DNA from: Rotaria macrura
Lineage: Eukaryota > Rotifera > Eurotatoria > Philodinida > Philodinidae
Assembly: GCA_900239685.1 (NCBI GenBank)
Contig: OENT01000771.1
Location: 1 to 64,000, forward strand
DNA: 64,000 bases
Reading direction: 5' to 3'
Shown: one piece after another, positions 51,632 to 64,000 of the stretch
Numbering within the stretch: position 1 is the first letter of the stretch
How the letters are laid out: each line of letters starts with the position of its first letter
Position numbers and translations under genes: made by a program
Notes under the pieces: model-generated
Seen by the model: the letters and a program-made list of their open reading frames with translations, nothing else
Told to the model about the DNA's origin: nothing
Database searches by the model: none

Positions 51632-54600
51632 TCAACTAAAACGAACACGTTTCTTTTTTTTCTGAATAGTCTTTTGGTTCATTTGTTGACGTTTTTCGCG
51701 ACGAGTCAATTTGGGTTTTCGTCTACTGGTCTTTTTAATATGTTTGTCATAGCGACGAGATCTTTGAGCATATGTACGTTCACGATCAAGTTCCCATTTA
51801 ATTTGCTTCATTTCTAATTAGAATCCAATAAAAAAAGAATTATCCTACCAATAAAAATACATGAAGAATTTCATACCTCGTTCATTATCTACTTTGAAAT
51901 TATCACGAATATGTTGATTATCAATTGTCTCATGTTCATTATCGTCGAGTTGTTCATCATCGGACAGTTCGTCACCATCGTTTAATGTAAACGGACGATT
52001 ATTCATATCATCATCATCATCATCATCATTGTCATTGTCATCATTATCATGATTATCATCATCACCGCGATGAACACGTTGAACAGTACTAGAAAGAAAG
52101 GTTTGAAATACAAAAAAGAGAAAAACATCAAATACTCTTGACAAACCTTGCAATATCTTCAACACTGTTATTATCGTTTTCATCGAGGTCAATTTCATCT
52201 TTATCCATGTCATCCATAAAATGGTCTAATGAGCATTAACAAAAAAATAGAATTGCACCCTATTTATTGTCACGAACGACAAGATTAGGTCATGGATGAA
52301 TAATTTATAGTTTATGTTCGTTTTTTTTATTACGGCTAATTATTTTCAAAACAAAAAACATTGAATTTAGGTACTAATTAGGATCTAGAAAAAGTTTTCA
52401 TGAATTAAGTGAAAGATTCGAATATTATAATAAAACGATATTGATACTGTCATAAACAAATAATTATGTTGATACTATCGTCTATGTGATACAGTTGTTC
52501 TTTTTTTCTTTTACAAGCTGAGAAGTATGATTGCATCATTTTATTTTACTATTGATAGGACATCTAAAGTTATAGTATTATGTAAATTTATCAGTGTATG
52601 TGCAGTATCAGGGGAGTGCGATAAGATTCATTGTGTCCATAATATAACTATCCTGAATGTTTCGATTGCTTCATTTCTCTTTCGTGCTATTCTTTCCATG
52701 ATAATCGAATCTATATTGAACATACTGAACAATCTATATATAGAGTGTTGTCACGATAACATATCAAATTTTTTAGCACGCATCAACAATAACAATAGAC
52801 CTATTGTTTTTTACTCTGGCCTGCTCATACGAGATAGCAGATCTTTTCGCTTTGCATATGTTGATTATCCAATTCATTGGCGTAACCTGACAGTTTATCT
52901 TTTCCATCATACGAACATCATGACACTAATTGAACGAGAAGTTGTAGACTATCTCTGTACGTAACAAACTAAACTAAAGAAGCCGATTATACAGAAATAC
53001 AATAACTAAACAATGCATGTACTGATCTTATGCCGAAGGTCTCTGACAAGGTTAGAAGAACAAAGAAAATATTAACATTTAGAAGGAAACCTTTGTTTTC
53101 GAATAAGAACATTTGGAATGAATCCACAAGAGGCACATAAAGCTTATCCTGTATTAACACAATATAAATATAAAACATAGAACAATAAGAAATATCCTGC
53201 GATTTATGTTTTGAAGCAATGATCAAATCATAGCAGAAAGTGTAAATATCAACTTAAATAAATCAATGAAACCGATGAACAACTGATTCGCCTGCTTTTT
53301 TAGTCAATATGAATCATTGTTATTCTGCATATTTGCATGATAGAGAAACTTCAATGTATACTGTATTCTATAGATATTCTGTTCCAGATGCGATGTCTTT
53401 TCTAGGAGATTTGCATAAAAAAATAACACCATACTTCGACATTCTAATGATAATTCGAATATAAATCACGATCGAAGTGCTCTTATCTTTATTCTAAAGG
53501 AAATCAGCTCAGTTTTTTTTTGTATTGACAAACAAAAACTTTGATCAATATTCTAATCTTGTCTATTTGTTTTTTCTTAACAGATCAGTGAAGTAAAATT
53601 AAATATTTTTCCTACTACCTATTGAATCCTTATAAAGTAAAAAATAATAATAACAACGACCTATTCAAATCGATATACGATTGCTTTCGAATGCTTCTAC
53701 TGTTTCATTGAGAATTTTGTTTTCTTTTTCGTCGATATTAGTCTCATTTATTGTTGAGTACTACTCGAGATTCTTCAATACGTCCATTCTTCATTATTAT
53801 AGAAATAAAAATAATGACGTCATTCTAATTGATATTTTTAAATGAGCAAGACAACGAACTGTGTTTTATGATGTTTCGTTTTCATATGGATGATAACTTA
53901 CTTAGATAATTATCGAATTCATCGTCAGAAACACTTGAAACACTTTCATTATCATCAATGTCATCGTCCATTGAGTTTTGTTTCTTCTTATCTTTTGCTA
54001 ATTCACTATTTTCTTGTCGCATTTTCATAAATCTAAACATTGATATTTCATATTTTCTTTATATTTCATAATTCAATAAATCATTCACATACGTATACAG
54101 AAAACGCTCATCAACTGGAATATGAGCTGAATTCAAACGTGTATACTCGCTGCTGTCAACAGGTACTGCTTTGACACCTTTCGGTAAGTAAAGTCGTCCA
54201 GCAGCGAGACGAGATTTTTTACGAAGAGTTTCTAATTAAATAGAGAGAGATTGATATTGATCAATGAATTCATTTTATTTTACCATGTTTATTGATTTGT
54301 TTCTTTGGATTTTTATAAATGAAACGATCGAAAAATCGCATTGAATTGAAATCAATCAATGGATTACCATTATATTCAATTGATTTTCCCTAAATCAAAA
54401 GTAGTTCGTTATTATATCTGTAGGTTTCAAATTGAAAACATGATTTTATTGTTGTAGCTAATTATAGAAAGATTTCGTTTTCAAGTTAAACTTGACTAGG
54501 GTATCTGTCATCGTCTAGGATATTCTCTGAGTAAGAATTTACGTGATCAATATCAAAAGAATAGACCTTTGCCAATAATTGGCATATTCAGCATACAATA

Positions 54601-57600
54601 CTCCCAGATTAGCATTCAATTTTATGATAAAAAGATAGTAATTAGTTAATGGATCAGAGCATAGTTCTCGAAAGATGCCTCTCATAAGATTGAACCAATG
54701 TCTAAATGATTTTTCTTATGAAATTGAAATAAGAATAGGAATAGTCTACTCTCGATCATAATCGATATTGGCAATTCTGAAATCGTCGGGAGGCTGGTTA
54801 ACGACTATCGTCGACCATTGTCTATGCGGAAATCTTAAATGTTGACATGAAAAATTGACATCGTTTTCAGTTGTGAAAATAATACATACATCGAAAACAT
54901 TTTGAGCAAATAAAGCAACACTTGGATGAGAATGATTTTTAAGAAATAACAATTCATGGAAGCATGTATAGTCACTACCACAATATAATGGATTACGTTT
55001 GAATATATCGTAATGATATGTATGATTGTGATTTGTCTTATTCAATATTTTATGATTCCATGACGATACTTCAGGTACAAGTTGCGATGGTTGTTCATCA
55101 TCACTGGCAACATCATGAAAATGTTCTTCTTCATCGTCATCATTGTCCATCGTTTCATCCGTATCTTTCAATAGAACATTTGCTTTTTGTGTAAATATCA
55201 GTAGTCTTTGACCACTAGCATGTCGTTTAACAAGTTCAGATATAAGTAAAAGTATACCACAAATGAATGGTACATCATTGAAAAGACACAATTGTAACAA
55301 ACGTTTTATGAATGCCTTGAAAAAACACAATAGTTATTTTATGTTTGTCTTGAAAAACAATATAAAAAAAATCATGACAAACCCGTATGCGAGATTCCAT
55401 TGTATCTCTAAGCATAGATTTAAATATAAGATTAAGAAATGTTGAGAGCATTTTAGAATTTTTCCATTCTGGTTCGGACAGTTTATTATACAATGCATTA
55501 TAATATCGTTCATCGATTTCTGACCTTAATAAAAAAAACGAAATCAATAAACAAACAAAACAAGAATAGGTTTCTATAAGTTAATTTATATAAGTAAATA
55601 TTTACCGTTGTTCAGCAATACGAAAAAGTAATTGTAATGCACGAACGCTTGTTTTAAAATTTGTTGAATGAACAATACGAAATAAATCATTGAGATGTTC
55701 AATTATATTATCGAGATCGACTAGAAAATTGCAATCAATACGTTTTCTTTTTTCAAAAACGACTAGATGCTAGTTGAAAGTAATATGTTCTGATGTATTC
55801 GACGTTTCTCCCGGTCGATGAGAAACTTAATTATATCACAGGAATGAGAAATGATAATAGAAAGAAGTGTTTACATACTTGTAGCATTTTCAATAGTTCA
55901 TTTGAGGAGATGAACGATTAGATAGTAGAAGATAAAAAAAGTATCGTTTCATTGTGAAGGTCGCACAAATGAGACAGTGACATTTCTCCATCGTTATAGA
56001 TATGAAATGGCACTTGTACAGCGATTCGACATTAGCACTAGACATGTTTGATACACTTGAATGAGACACACTCAACATAGTGAAGGTTATGCAATAGAAA
56101 CTCATCTTAAATTCAAAATTTTTTCATCGAACTACATGGTGTATGCAAATTTTTTTTTTTGAAAACTAGGTCATTGAATTCATGCAAGGCTTCTGAATTT
56201 GTACATTCTCTCTTCTTTAAATTCTAAAAACTATTTCCAATGTCAAACACGTACATTTTCCATTTGTTTGCTTTCGCTCTATTTACACGCGTGAAAGTAC
56301 ATATGTCTTCTTCTCTGATTAATTCTACACTATTTATTTTTCCTAGTCAATCTGTTGTATGTACTGATGATCTTCTATAGCAACAAAAGCGAACATCATT
56401 AGGCAACGGAACTTCCACATACATTAGTTTATTCGTAGAATGATGCGGCAATGCAATGGTTAAATGAAGTAAACTATTGCATAACCCGTCAAGCACATCA
56501 GAAGCCCTAACAGTTCCATATGAAAACAAGGTCCCATCTGTCTATGAATTTCCTTAGACTGTCATTCGTTTTCACCGGTTTAGTTTCATTGTCTCTGAAT
56601 TCTTCTCAACAATCATCGTTAAGACGATCGTTGAATGAAAGTAAACCATCACTTTTATAGGAGACGAAAAGGTCATCTATTTTTGGCATGACAGAACTAT
56701 AAGAGAGAGATTTATTGACAGAATGCAGAATATCTCAGTTGTGAAAAAGATCGAAGAAGAAAATGTTAACTATTGGAAACAATCTTTGTTTTTGCATAGG
56801 ATCCATGACAATAAATTAGATGAGCCAATTAAAACAGACATAACAATCTGTCTCACATCAAGATAATATAAAAATTACCATGCATTTTTGTGTAATAGAA
56901 CAATCATGATCGATTGCGAAATACGAACAAAAGTCTTTATCGATCGATTAGTTCTCATCTTCTGGTGATAAAAAATATTTTATTTTAGATTCTGCCAGAT
57001 CTTAATACTTGGAACACGTGATAAGTATTCGATTCATCTAATAGATGGCTGTCCCATACGTGCAATTCACAATAATGAAGTGCTTTCCTATCAAGTTTCT
57101 ATCAATCATCTATATATTTAACTCGAATATATCGAATCATAAAATAAATTTCGAACATTCAACGTATTATTTTCATGATTTCAACTGTTGATAGTATTGG
57201 TTATATCAAAGCAATAGATCCTTTCTGTATTATTGAGAATACAGAAAAAAAAAAGAATAATCAATGGTGAAAACTTGATATCATTAATAAACGAGTTCTC
57301 GTTCTCATAATAACGAATTGAAAAAGTTGTCTAGCCGATGATAATTCTAGGGTTCGAGATTTGCTCGGATTCAAAGTCAGAGGTATTCATTCGTCGAAGA
57401 ATTTTTCTTAGCCATCGTTTTTAGTCAATAGTTTGTCTAGAACTGTGATACGAATTTTTATTTTACTTCAATGAAATTGATCTCGATGAAGACTATAAAC
57501 ATATACAGACAGTTATTCACAATGCACAAAAGGCATTCAACGGTTAGTATGAGTAATCGAAAAATAGATTGACTGCTATTTATTTGACAATTCAAAACTA

Positions 57601-59974
57601 TCTAACGTATCTACTGTCAAAGTAAGATCAAGTATAGAGACAAAAAAAACGACGATATCGTGATGAAATACTGTTGGTACACCGACAGTTGAGCTCCCGA
57701 CAATTGCGCCCCGACAATTGAGCCCCCAACAATTGAGCCCCCGACAGTTGAGCCCCCCGACAGTTGAGCTCCCAACAATTGAGCTCCCGACAATTGAGCC
57801 TTCATTGATGGATAAGGCAATATACAGAATCAACATCTACTCATGTGCTTAGATGAAGTTTGAAAATGCTTTTAAACCTGCCACTTATCATGTTGTGAAT
57901 GATTCCTTGATACTTGCGTCTAAGAATACGATGACTATCTCTACAGAAATGGGCAAGTATTCTCAAATATCTATTATGATGTCTAGCTTAGAATTTGTCG
58001 TCTGTTTGGACGATAATTTTTGGAGCCTTCATTTCGAAACAATCGACGTTGTGCTCCTCGCTTTTCAAATTCGATGTAGAAGTGTTTTTCGAGATTGAAG
58101 TATCGGCTACGTTGAACAAACAACTCATCAGAATGCTGGTACAGAGCTATTCAAGTAGTGTGATCCATGATCTCTTTTCACAAGAGAGTTGCACATAAAT
58201 TTTGTTTAGTACTGAGCGTGAGGAAACCCATGAATCTATAAATCTATCAAAGACTTGAAAATTTAACAGCACGCGAATTCGATAATGGCTGAACAGTAGC
58301 AAGCTGCGGTTGCTGAATTAAAAAAGCGAGCGAAATACGAGCTATCGGATGAACAATGACAACAGTTAGTTTCAACTTTTCATTTAATCTCAAGCGATTT
58401 GTATTTTAAACGAGCAAGAACTCTATTTAATTTTTGATACGAGTGTAGATTTATTCAAATAAAATTATCTTGTTCTATTACTTTAATTTTTTCTTGATAC
58501 GAGGCTCAATTGTCGGGAGCTCAACTGTCGGGTCACCAATACTGTTTCATATTATTCTTTCTATTTCACTAACGTTCAAAAATTTCAATCTATTGCGAGG
58601 TAAGAAAAATTCGTTCTTATTTTTCTATCTGTGATTTACCTTTAGCGAATGAGATAGCACGTGTAACACCACCCAGAAGTATAGCAAAAAATTTTGAACT
58701 AACGTCTTCTTTCACACTGAATAACTATAATGAGAAGAGAAAACATTCTTATAAAATAATCTGTATATAATTCTATAAAAATGTTACCCGAAAAAGAGCG
58801 AAATAAATTTTAATAAGTTTATTCGCTAAATCGTTGTCTTGACTTGTAAACATTACGGCTGTCAAACAGCATAAACCATAATGTCTAAAATAAAATCATT
58901 GATTTAAAAAAAAAAAGTTAATGACGACGCTTATTTTTCATCTCATACTGTGCACTTTGACGGATATTTTGTCGAAAGAGAAGTCGTTCAATTTCATTGA
59001 CAACAACGGCTTTCATACCAGGATGTTTTTCCACTTTTAAAAAATACATAGAATTCGAATTTTTCTAAAACGAACTAATAATCTCTTGTTTCTTTTCTTA
59101 CAGAGTTTACTCAGTAGATGTAGGGATTTAGCAGCAACATTTGAATCTGGATCACCTAATTTATCTACAATCAATTCAAGTAAACGTTTTTCTTGTTCTG
59201 GTCGTTGAGATAATAAACGTTCAAGCATCGCTATTGATTTAATACGTATTTGTGCAATAGGATCATGAGCTATTTGCTGAAAAGAAAATATTAGAAATGA
59301 TCGGTGTAGAAAAGAATGCTTCACTATATACTTGTAACAAATCGATGAAATTTGCATAAAGTTGTTTGATGTTCTCCTCAACAAATGCAAGTGCAGCGGC
59401 TTGTTTCGAGATGAATTGAGTTGATTTCTGATTGATAGAAAGTAGACGACGATTTTCTGGTAAATAAGTATTTATGAAAATATCTTCAAGAATTTCAGCT
59501 ATTGTTAATGCATCACGACGATGCTGAATATTAGATCTTAAGAGATTAACTAGATTCTCTAATTCTTTGATTGCATGAATTGGTGAACGACGTATTAATG
59601 TTACTAGCGCAGCAAGTCGATCCTGACAAGAGAAAACAAAATACAAATTAATCGAATCGAACGGATACATATCAGTTGTCAATTACAACGAATCATCTTA
59701 CTTTCGATGTTGTTGACTGAGATGTTTGTAACCATTGATAATCAGACGATTGATCTTTTTGATAGAATGTTTGATACAGATCATATTCTGCTCGGTAGAT
59801 TTGTTCACACTTTTCCTTATCATATTTTTCATTGGTGGTTTTCGATGGCAAAGAAGATGTCGAAGAATTTTCAATCGAATACCATTTAGGCATATCTTTG
59901 CCGACTTTGAAAAGGAGCTCGGATTTTGTTGGAGCAGCCTTTTCGAACTTCGATTTCTTCGTTTTCGCAACCAT
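51632..59974 (-). CDS. CEBPZ: CCAAT/enhancer-binding protein zeta (Noc1/MAK21 family), 15 exons
   Basis: Exons in transcript order: 59974-59702, 59622-59332, 59276-59102, 59033-58949, 58884-58788, 58724-58640, 55720-55606, 55524-55383, 55315-54890, 54389-54284, 54231-54093, 54032-53902, 52225-52147, 52088-51877, 51813-51632. All phases match, giving 2,538 nt and 845 residues (human about 1,054). Diagnostic matches are LVDKLGDPD-type HEAT sequence, DERYYNALYNKL, AFIKRLLQL with PFICGILLLISE, and the CBF-domain core FKRNPLYCGSDYTC then HPSVALFAQNVF. The C-terminus is acidic (Asp runs in exon 14) and then Lys/Arg-rich, as in the family. Noc1/CEBPZ works in the nucleolus on early 60S ribosomal subunit assembly. 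Intron 6 (2.9 kb) hosts a transposon-like element. Confidence 0.92.
52226..53901. other. CEBPZ intron 12
   Basis: 1.7 kb, AT-rich, between exons 12 and 13. Apart from a plus-strand open frame at 52527-52964 (separate entry), I see no feature in it. Confidence 0.5.
52527..52964 (+). CDS. Unidentified 145-codon open frame nested antisense in CEBPZ
   Basis: ATG at 52527, stop at 52964, on the opposite strand inside CEBPZ intron 12. The peptide has hydrophobic segments (ISVCAVSG, FLFRAILSMIIESI) and several Cys. No family recognised. A frame of this length may occur by chance in a 64-kb AT-rich window. Confidence 0.2.
   Translation: MIASFYFTIDRTSKVIVLCKFISVCAVSGECDKIHCVHNITILNVSIASFLFRAILSMIIESILNILNNLYIECCHDNISNFLARINNNNRPIVFYSGLLIRDSRSFRFAYVDYPIHWRNLTVYLFHHTNIMTLIEREVVDYLCT
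55721..57662. other. CEBPZ intron 6, transcript-downstream part
   Basis: AT-rich, without a recognisable gene. Short open frames at 55890-56105 and 56347-56529 show no family resemblance. Confidence 0.45.
57663..58550. mobile_element. 888-bp element with minisatellite-based terminal inverted repeats
   Basis: The ends are inverted copies: ATGAAATACTGTTGGTAC... on the left and ...TCACCAATACTGTTTCAT on the right. Both pass into the GACAGTTGAGCTCCC / GACAATTGAGCC repeat. The left arm has eight units (57684-57800) and the right arm two in inverse orientation (58502-58534). The interior carries short plus-strand open frames at 57853-58098 and 57995-58198. At about 58285 a frame reads MAEQ-stop-QAAVAELKKRAKYELSDEQ-stop, which recalls the linker after FLYWCH zinc fingers in Mutator-like elements; that is tentative. 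It looks like a decayed DNA transposon inside CEBPZ intron 6. Confidence 0.65.
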
Positions 59975-61525
59975 CTATAAATATCTAATTAAAATTTAGT
60001 AAAGTATATTTAAACGAAAACGAAAAGATAAAAGACAGTACAATAAAGCCAATACATTCATTGCATACGAAAAAAAATTTGATGAGGATGGATCGACGAT
60101 GAGACATTGGTTATAGAGAACCTTTAAACATTGGAAAATGTTATAGAGGTCACTAATGTACAATCTTATTCGACACTTGAAAATATGACATGTTGATACG
60201 ATTAAGTTTTGTTTTAAAGTTTCATCAATAATATGGTATGTGAGATATTCCTCGAGTTTTTTCTGAAGCATTTTTCAGATCTTATCTTCTATATTCACGT
60301 ATGTTTCATCTACAGACATAACATGATATAATTGTGAGACTTTAACTAAGTGATCAACTTTTTGATATTTCCAATTTCCATAGGATATGAGTGTGCGTCT
60401 AAGAGAGAAACATATTGGGAACCATATAGAAAACCCCGGAAACAAAAAAATGATGATGATACTTCTCCAACTTTTGCCTTCATCCTTTCGATACATGTAC
60501 TGCTTACATTCGTTGAATAATTGACCCCTTCGTAGGTTTCAAGTACGTACAACAAATAGCCTAATAAAAAATGTAACCATTTGTGATCAATCCATACGAT
60601 AGAAATGCATTAGTGCGCAACAAAGATAAACCTAAAAGAGTGAGAAAATGAATCTGCCTTCTTCATTATCTTATTTTATCTTTTTTCGACATTTTTACTA
60701 TTATGTTAACATTTGTATCGATCTGTTGAACATGTCTAAAATTTCAACGTTCACCAGATGGAAATCACATGAAGACCATTAGAAATAGAACATGAGCAAG
60801 ACTTATTACTAAGCATTGAATTCATAGTGACTACGATGTACTGTTAGACAATACAGAGATCTTTTGAACTGCAGCTTTAGTAGGAAACTACTAAATTGTA
60901 GTTTTATGTGATTTGAAAAACAATCGAATCCAATCTGTATATTTTATTCCATCTATCAAAAATAAGAAACAATACATTCTAGTAAAGTTTAGTTTCCGAA
61001 GAGTACTAGCTTGAATTTTAGTCGTCGTAACCGTTCAGTATAGTATGTGAATGAAATTGTTAGAAGACAAAACTTCCTTCTCTTTACTCAAATGTTCTTT
61101 TCCTATCTTATGCACTCATATATACAGGAGAATCTAACATCAGCTAAATATTTAATTGAGTTTACATGCAATAAATGCAAAAATAGTTTTTCTACTCAAG
61201 TCAATCGAATTGAACCAGAAAAACAACAAACTTGTCACTAGTTAACTTTGAAATAGTAATGCAAAAAGAAATCGCTGATATGAACGAGAAAATCGGTTGG
61301 AAAATAAGTCGTTAGGTGGTGATCGGCCGTGAAAAGAGTCATTACTCTACGGAATGATTTCCTTAATATTCATCCGATCGCGTTGATTAATTTTTTTCCG
61401 ACAATGCACACGACATTAACAAAACTTTCTGAGTGAAAGAAAAAAAAACCATCTAGCAAAACTAGAAAAATCACTTACAAAATTCAGTAAAACAGCCACA
61501 ACTATCAAACTGTAAGTTGAGCTTC
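59975..61525. other. Divergent intergenic region between CEBPZ and SnoaL-like gene
   Basis: About 1.55 kb between two divergently transcribed genes, so it should contain both promoters. No TATA box at a convincing distance. Short open frames (for example 60275-60555 minus and 61047-61241 plus) are not supported. Confidence 0.45.
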
Positions 61526-61855
61526 ATGTCTGGACTATCACACAAGAATATCGTCGAGCAATTCGCCGAGGCTGTCAGCAGTCATCAAGTAAATCAACTC
61601 GATAGTTATCTCGAAGTTGATGTTCAGAAAACGACTGATGCAAAGATCATTTACAAGAATATTCAAGAAGCCCAAGATTATTATCGCAAGGAAAATTCAA
61701 CTCAATGGAAGATTTTAGAGTTTATCGAGGATGATCCAAACGGCAATACAATGCAGACTCGGTTAACTCATGACGATAAAATATACAAAACATCGTACAC
61801 CTTTGGCTCTTCGGGAAAAATTCTTCGTATCGATACTGTCTATGAACAAGAGTAG
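61526..61855 (+). CDS. Small SnoaL/NTF2-like fold protein
   Basis: 109 residues from the ATG at 61526; a TTG three codons upstream is in frame but unlikely. The pattern fits the SnoaL-like/NTF2 cone fold: an N-terminal helix (IVEQFAEAVSSHQVNQLDSYL), a VDVQ strand with an intervening helix (KNIQEAQDYYRK), then beta strands WKILEFIEDD, TMQTRLTHDD, YKTSYTFG and ILRIDTVYE. Proteins of this fold range from small enzymes to binding proteins, so no reaction can be named. No signal peptide or membrane segment; single exon. Confidence 0.65.
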   Translation: MSGLSHKNIVEQFAEAVSSHQVNQLDSYLEVDVQKTTDAKIIYKNIQEAQDYYRKENSTQWKILEFIEDDPNGNTMQTRLTHDDKIYKTSYTFGSSGKILRIDTVYEQE

Positions 61856-61968
61856 AATATGACTAACAATTTTATTAGCAAATGATGCCAGAGTCATTTA
61901 CGTATTTTTATGCCAGCTATTCGTCCCTCCTACATTTATATCAGCTCTTTCGTTTGATTTTCAGTTGC

Positions 61969-61974
61969 AATAAA
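61969..61974 (+). terminator. AATAAA polyadenylation signal
   Basis: AATAAA lies 114 nt after the stop codon of the SnoaL-like gene, a normal distance for a short 3' UTR. Confidence 0.5.
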
Positions 61975-64000
61975 TAATTTAGATATAGCATTACAGCTCT
62001 ATATACACTTAACAGTAGGCTCGTAAACTTTTATCGTGCATCGAAATAAAACTATCGTTGCATCTATTAATTGTGAACAATTCAATAAAACAAGTCCAAC
62101 GTAATAAGAGATAAATGTTGCGTTAACTCACATTTGTACTCAGTATCGAATGAAATATATATATGAGCGATTGCATTTTTACCATTTAATTGGATCGCCT
62201 GAAACAAAATTTCATATTTTACATCGTAGAATGTTCTTTTCATTCGTCACAATGAAACTAGCATCATTGATCTAATTTTCGCATATGCAACAATTAGAAT
62301 GTTCCCCCTAGCACAAGCATCGTCGTCAATCAATTAAAACCTTTCTTTCATACATGTACACCACAACTTGTGAAATTCGATTGACCGAACTTGCATTGCG
62401 AGAGACACTATAGTGTACGACAGATTGTTTAGTAAAGCATTGATAAAAAATACAAGTGAATGCTTACAATTTCACACGTGCTTCATTAAAATTTAACATC
62501 CTATATGAAGTTCCATTTCCATTACTCAATGATGATTATAACTACACACGTGTCTAATCTTACTAGCCAATATTAAATATTCTTACATCTTTCATATTGT
62601 AAGCATTTCATTAATATATAAAAAATCTCGTGAACTTTTGTCACTAATTCGTATTTAATCCATCCGATCTCAAATTGATCCTGAACAGGTACGAATACTT
62701 CTTGTTCTTCTAGAACATCAGAGCAATGAGCAATAGTATACAGTGCATGAAATTTGTTTCTATGACAATGAAGATGAATATAATTGTGATTGAAAACTCA
62801 TCATGAATACAACTTGCTTATAAAAACGTAACTCATTTGATTTGATTAATGCCATTCACACTATATTATTCAATGATGCCTCCGAAATGCATACGACACA
62901 CCATCATACACTTCCAATACACCTCGAATTCATCATTAGTCGATTGGACTAAGGTTTTATTTTGTATTAATGAATCTATCAAAAAATAATGCTGTTAAAA
63001 TATCTGGCTACAACAGAGATAATTACATGTAATTTTTAAAGTTCATCAGCTTTTGACACATGTATTGCGCAGATCATTATGAATTTGTTTGTTGTACATA
63101 ATAAGATTATGCTGATATACGACATACTCAATTATGTTGTGAAGTAAATCAACGTCATCATATAACATTGTTTACTTGTTATTTGCATACCTCGAGCGAC
63201 TATTTGACAATTTAATATCATATTCAACTATATCTTTGTTTGATCATGGATAAAATGATGAGAATAAATATACTGATTAATATTATTTGAATATATACAT
63301 TTTCAGTTACACAATCATTAGAATGTCATAGAAAACAATAAATGTCAATTGTTGGGATAACAGTAAATATGATTACATTGAATTTCATTTGAAAAAAATG
63401 ATTCCATCTTCGTATTCATTATCATAGTTTGAAAGTGTAAAATTATTGTTTTTGTTTTCATGTCGGACAAATAAAGCACGAATGATATTTATATTCTTGG
63501 TAGAAAAATGAGATAAGCATCGTTTCGACTACTTCTTTTTTTGTTGCGGTACAAATCATGTAAACTTCATTCATATAGTTGTTTGACTAGTTGATATAAA
63601 TCTCTACTGAAAATCTTAGTAAGAATGGTTCATTTTTTAGACGTATACACTTCAGAAGTATAAGATTCTTAACTTGAATATCAGACAATGCTCACTTCAA
63701 ATCTTTTTGAACATTCTTCAGATTTGTTTACTTACGTAAAAAAAACTAAATTGTACGAATGAAACCTCATTTGAAGAAGAGTTAATAGTTCTTTGATGCA
63801 TAGTGACCTACTGTTCGTGCACGTCGTTTACGCATGCGATTTCTGTATGAATTATATTCACTAGAGAACCTGATTGAAAATTCCAATTGCTCTATTTTTA
63901 TTCAAACTAAATGTGACGAATGATAGAAAAAATTTTGAAAAGAAAACACGCTAATCTACTATCAATTTACATTCTTCATTCACGTGAGATACTGGGTAGA
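61975..64000. other. Right-end AT-rich DNA without recognisable genes
   Basis: 2 kb with no open frame of note on either strand and no clear repeat. Confidence 0.55.

Noticed and set aside
57576..57836. Two minus-strand open frames with Gly-Leu-Asn-Cys-type repeats
   Set aside because: They are translations of the 15-bp minisatellite in the left arm of the 57.7-kb element.
1..64000. The whole window as one giant Terminon carrying host genes
   Set aside because: No reverse transcriptase or other Terminon gene is visible, and the sacsin-like and CEBPZ genes have ordinary intron-rich host structure. Only bases 1-110 support the element.

Overview
The window looks like nuclear DNA of a bdelloid rotifer (Adineta/Rotaria type). 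The evidence is an AT-rich base composition, spliced genes with short GT-AG introns (48-100 nt) mixed with kilobase introns, a telomere-type TGTGGG tract at the extreme left end, an ADP-ribosyltransferase/TPR gene of a kind I associate with rotifers, and a divergent rotifer-style GPCR. Species cannot be decided from the sequence alone. No tRNA, rRNA, CRISPR array or bacterial-type operon was seen.

Region 1 (1 to about 10 kb) looks accessory. It starts with six TGTGGG units followed at once by an antisense hammerhead-ribozyme-like core. This is the layout described for the 3' end of Terminon/Athena telomeric retroelements: ribozyme, then C-rich telomere complement. Next come a two-exon ART-TPR gene (+), three foldback (MITE-like) elements at 4.7, 5.4 and 8.1 kb, a 7TM receptor gene (-) and about 4 kb without a recognisable gene.

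Region 2 (10.8-50.1 kb) is conserved host sequence on the minus strand. It holds a two-PDZ protein gene and a sacsin-like gene that I reconstructed as 19 exons. Every junction is in phase, giving 10,572 coding nt and 3,523 residues, with a degenerate sacsin-type ATPase module at the N-terminus and DnaJ plus HEPN at the C-terminus. Its first intron (4.9 kb) and fourth intron (8.3 kb) hold a series of short ATG-to-donor open frames. All of those annotated here end in phase 1, as the common downstream acceptors require. They look like alternative first exons. The set in intron 4 would make isoforms that lack the ATPase-like module and keep DnaJ-HEPN.

Region 3 (51.6-60 kb) is a CEBPZ/Noc1/MAK21 ribosome-biogenesis gene on the minus strand: 15 exons, 845 residues, all phases consistent. 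Its sixth intron carries an 888-bp element whose terminal inverted repeats are built from a 15-bp minisatellite. Region 4 (60-64 kb) has one small plus-strand gene with a SnoaL/NTF2-like fold and otherwise nothing recognisable.

I see no operon or pathway linking the genes. The two points most worth attention are the Terminon-like terminus at the left end and the multi-first-exon structure of the sacsin-like gene. All exon coordinates were derived by hand from splice signals, reading frame and family resemblance, without transcripts or database searches.
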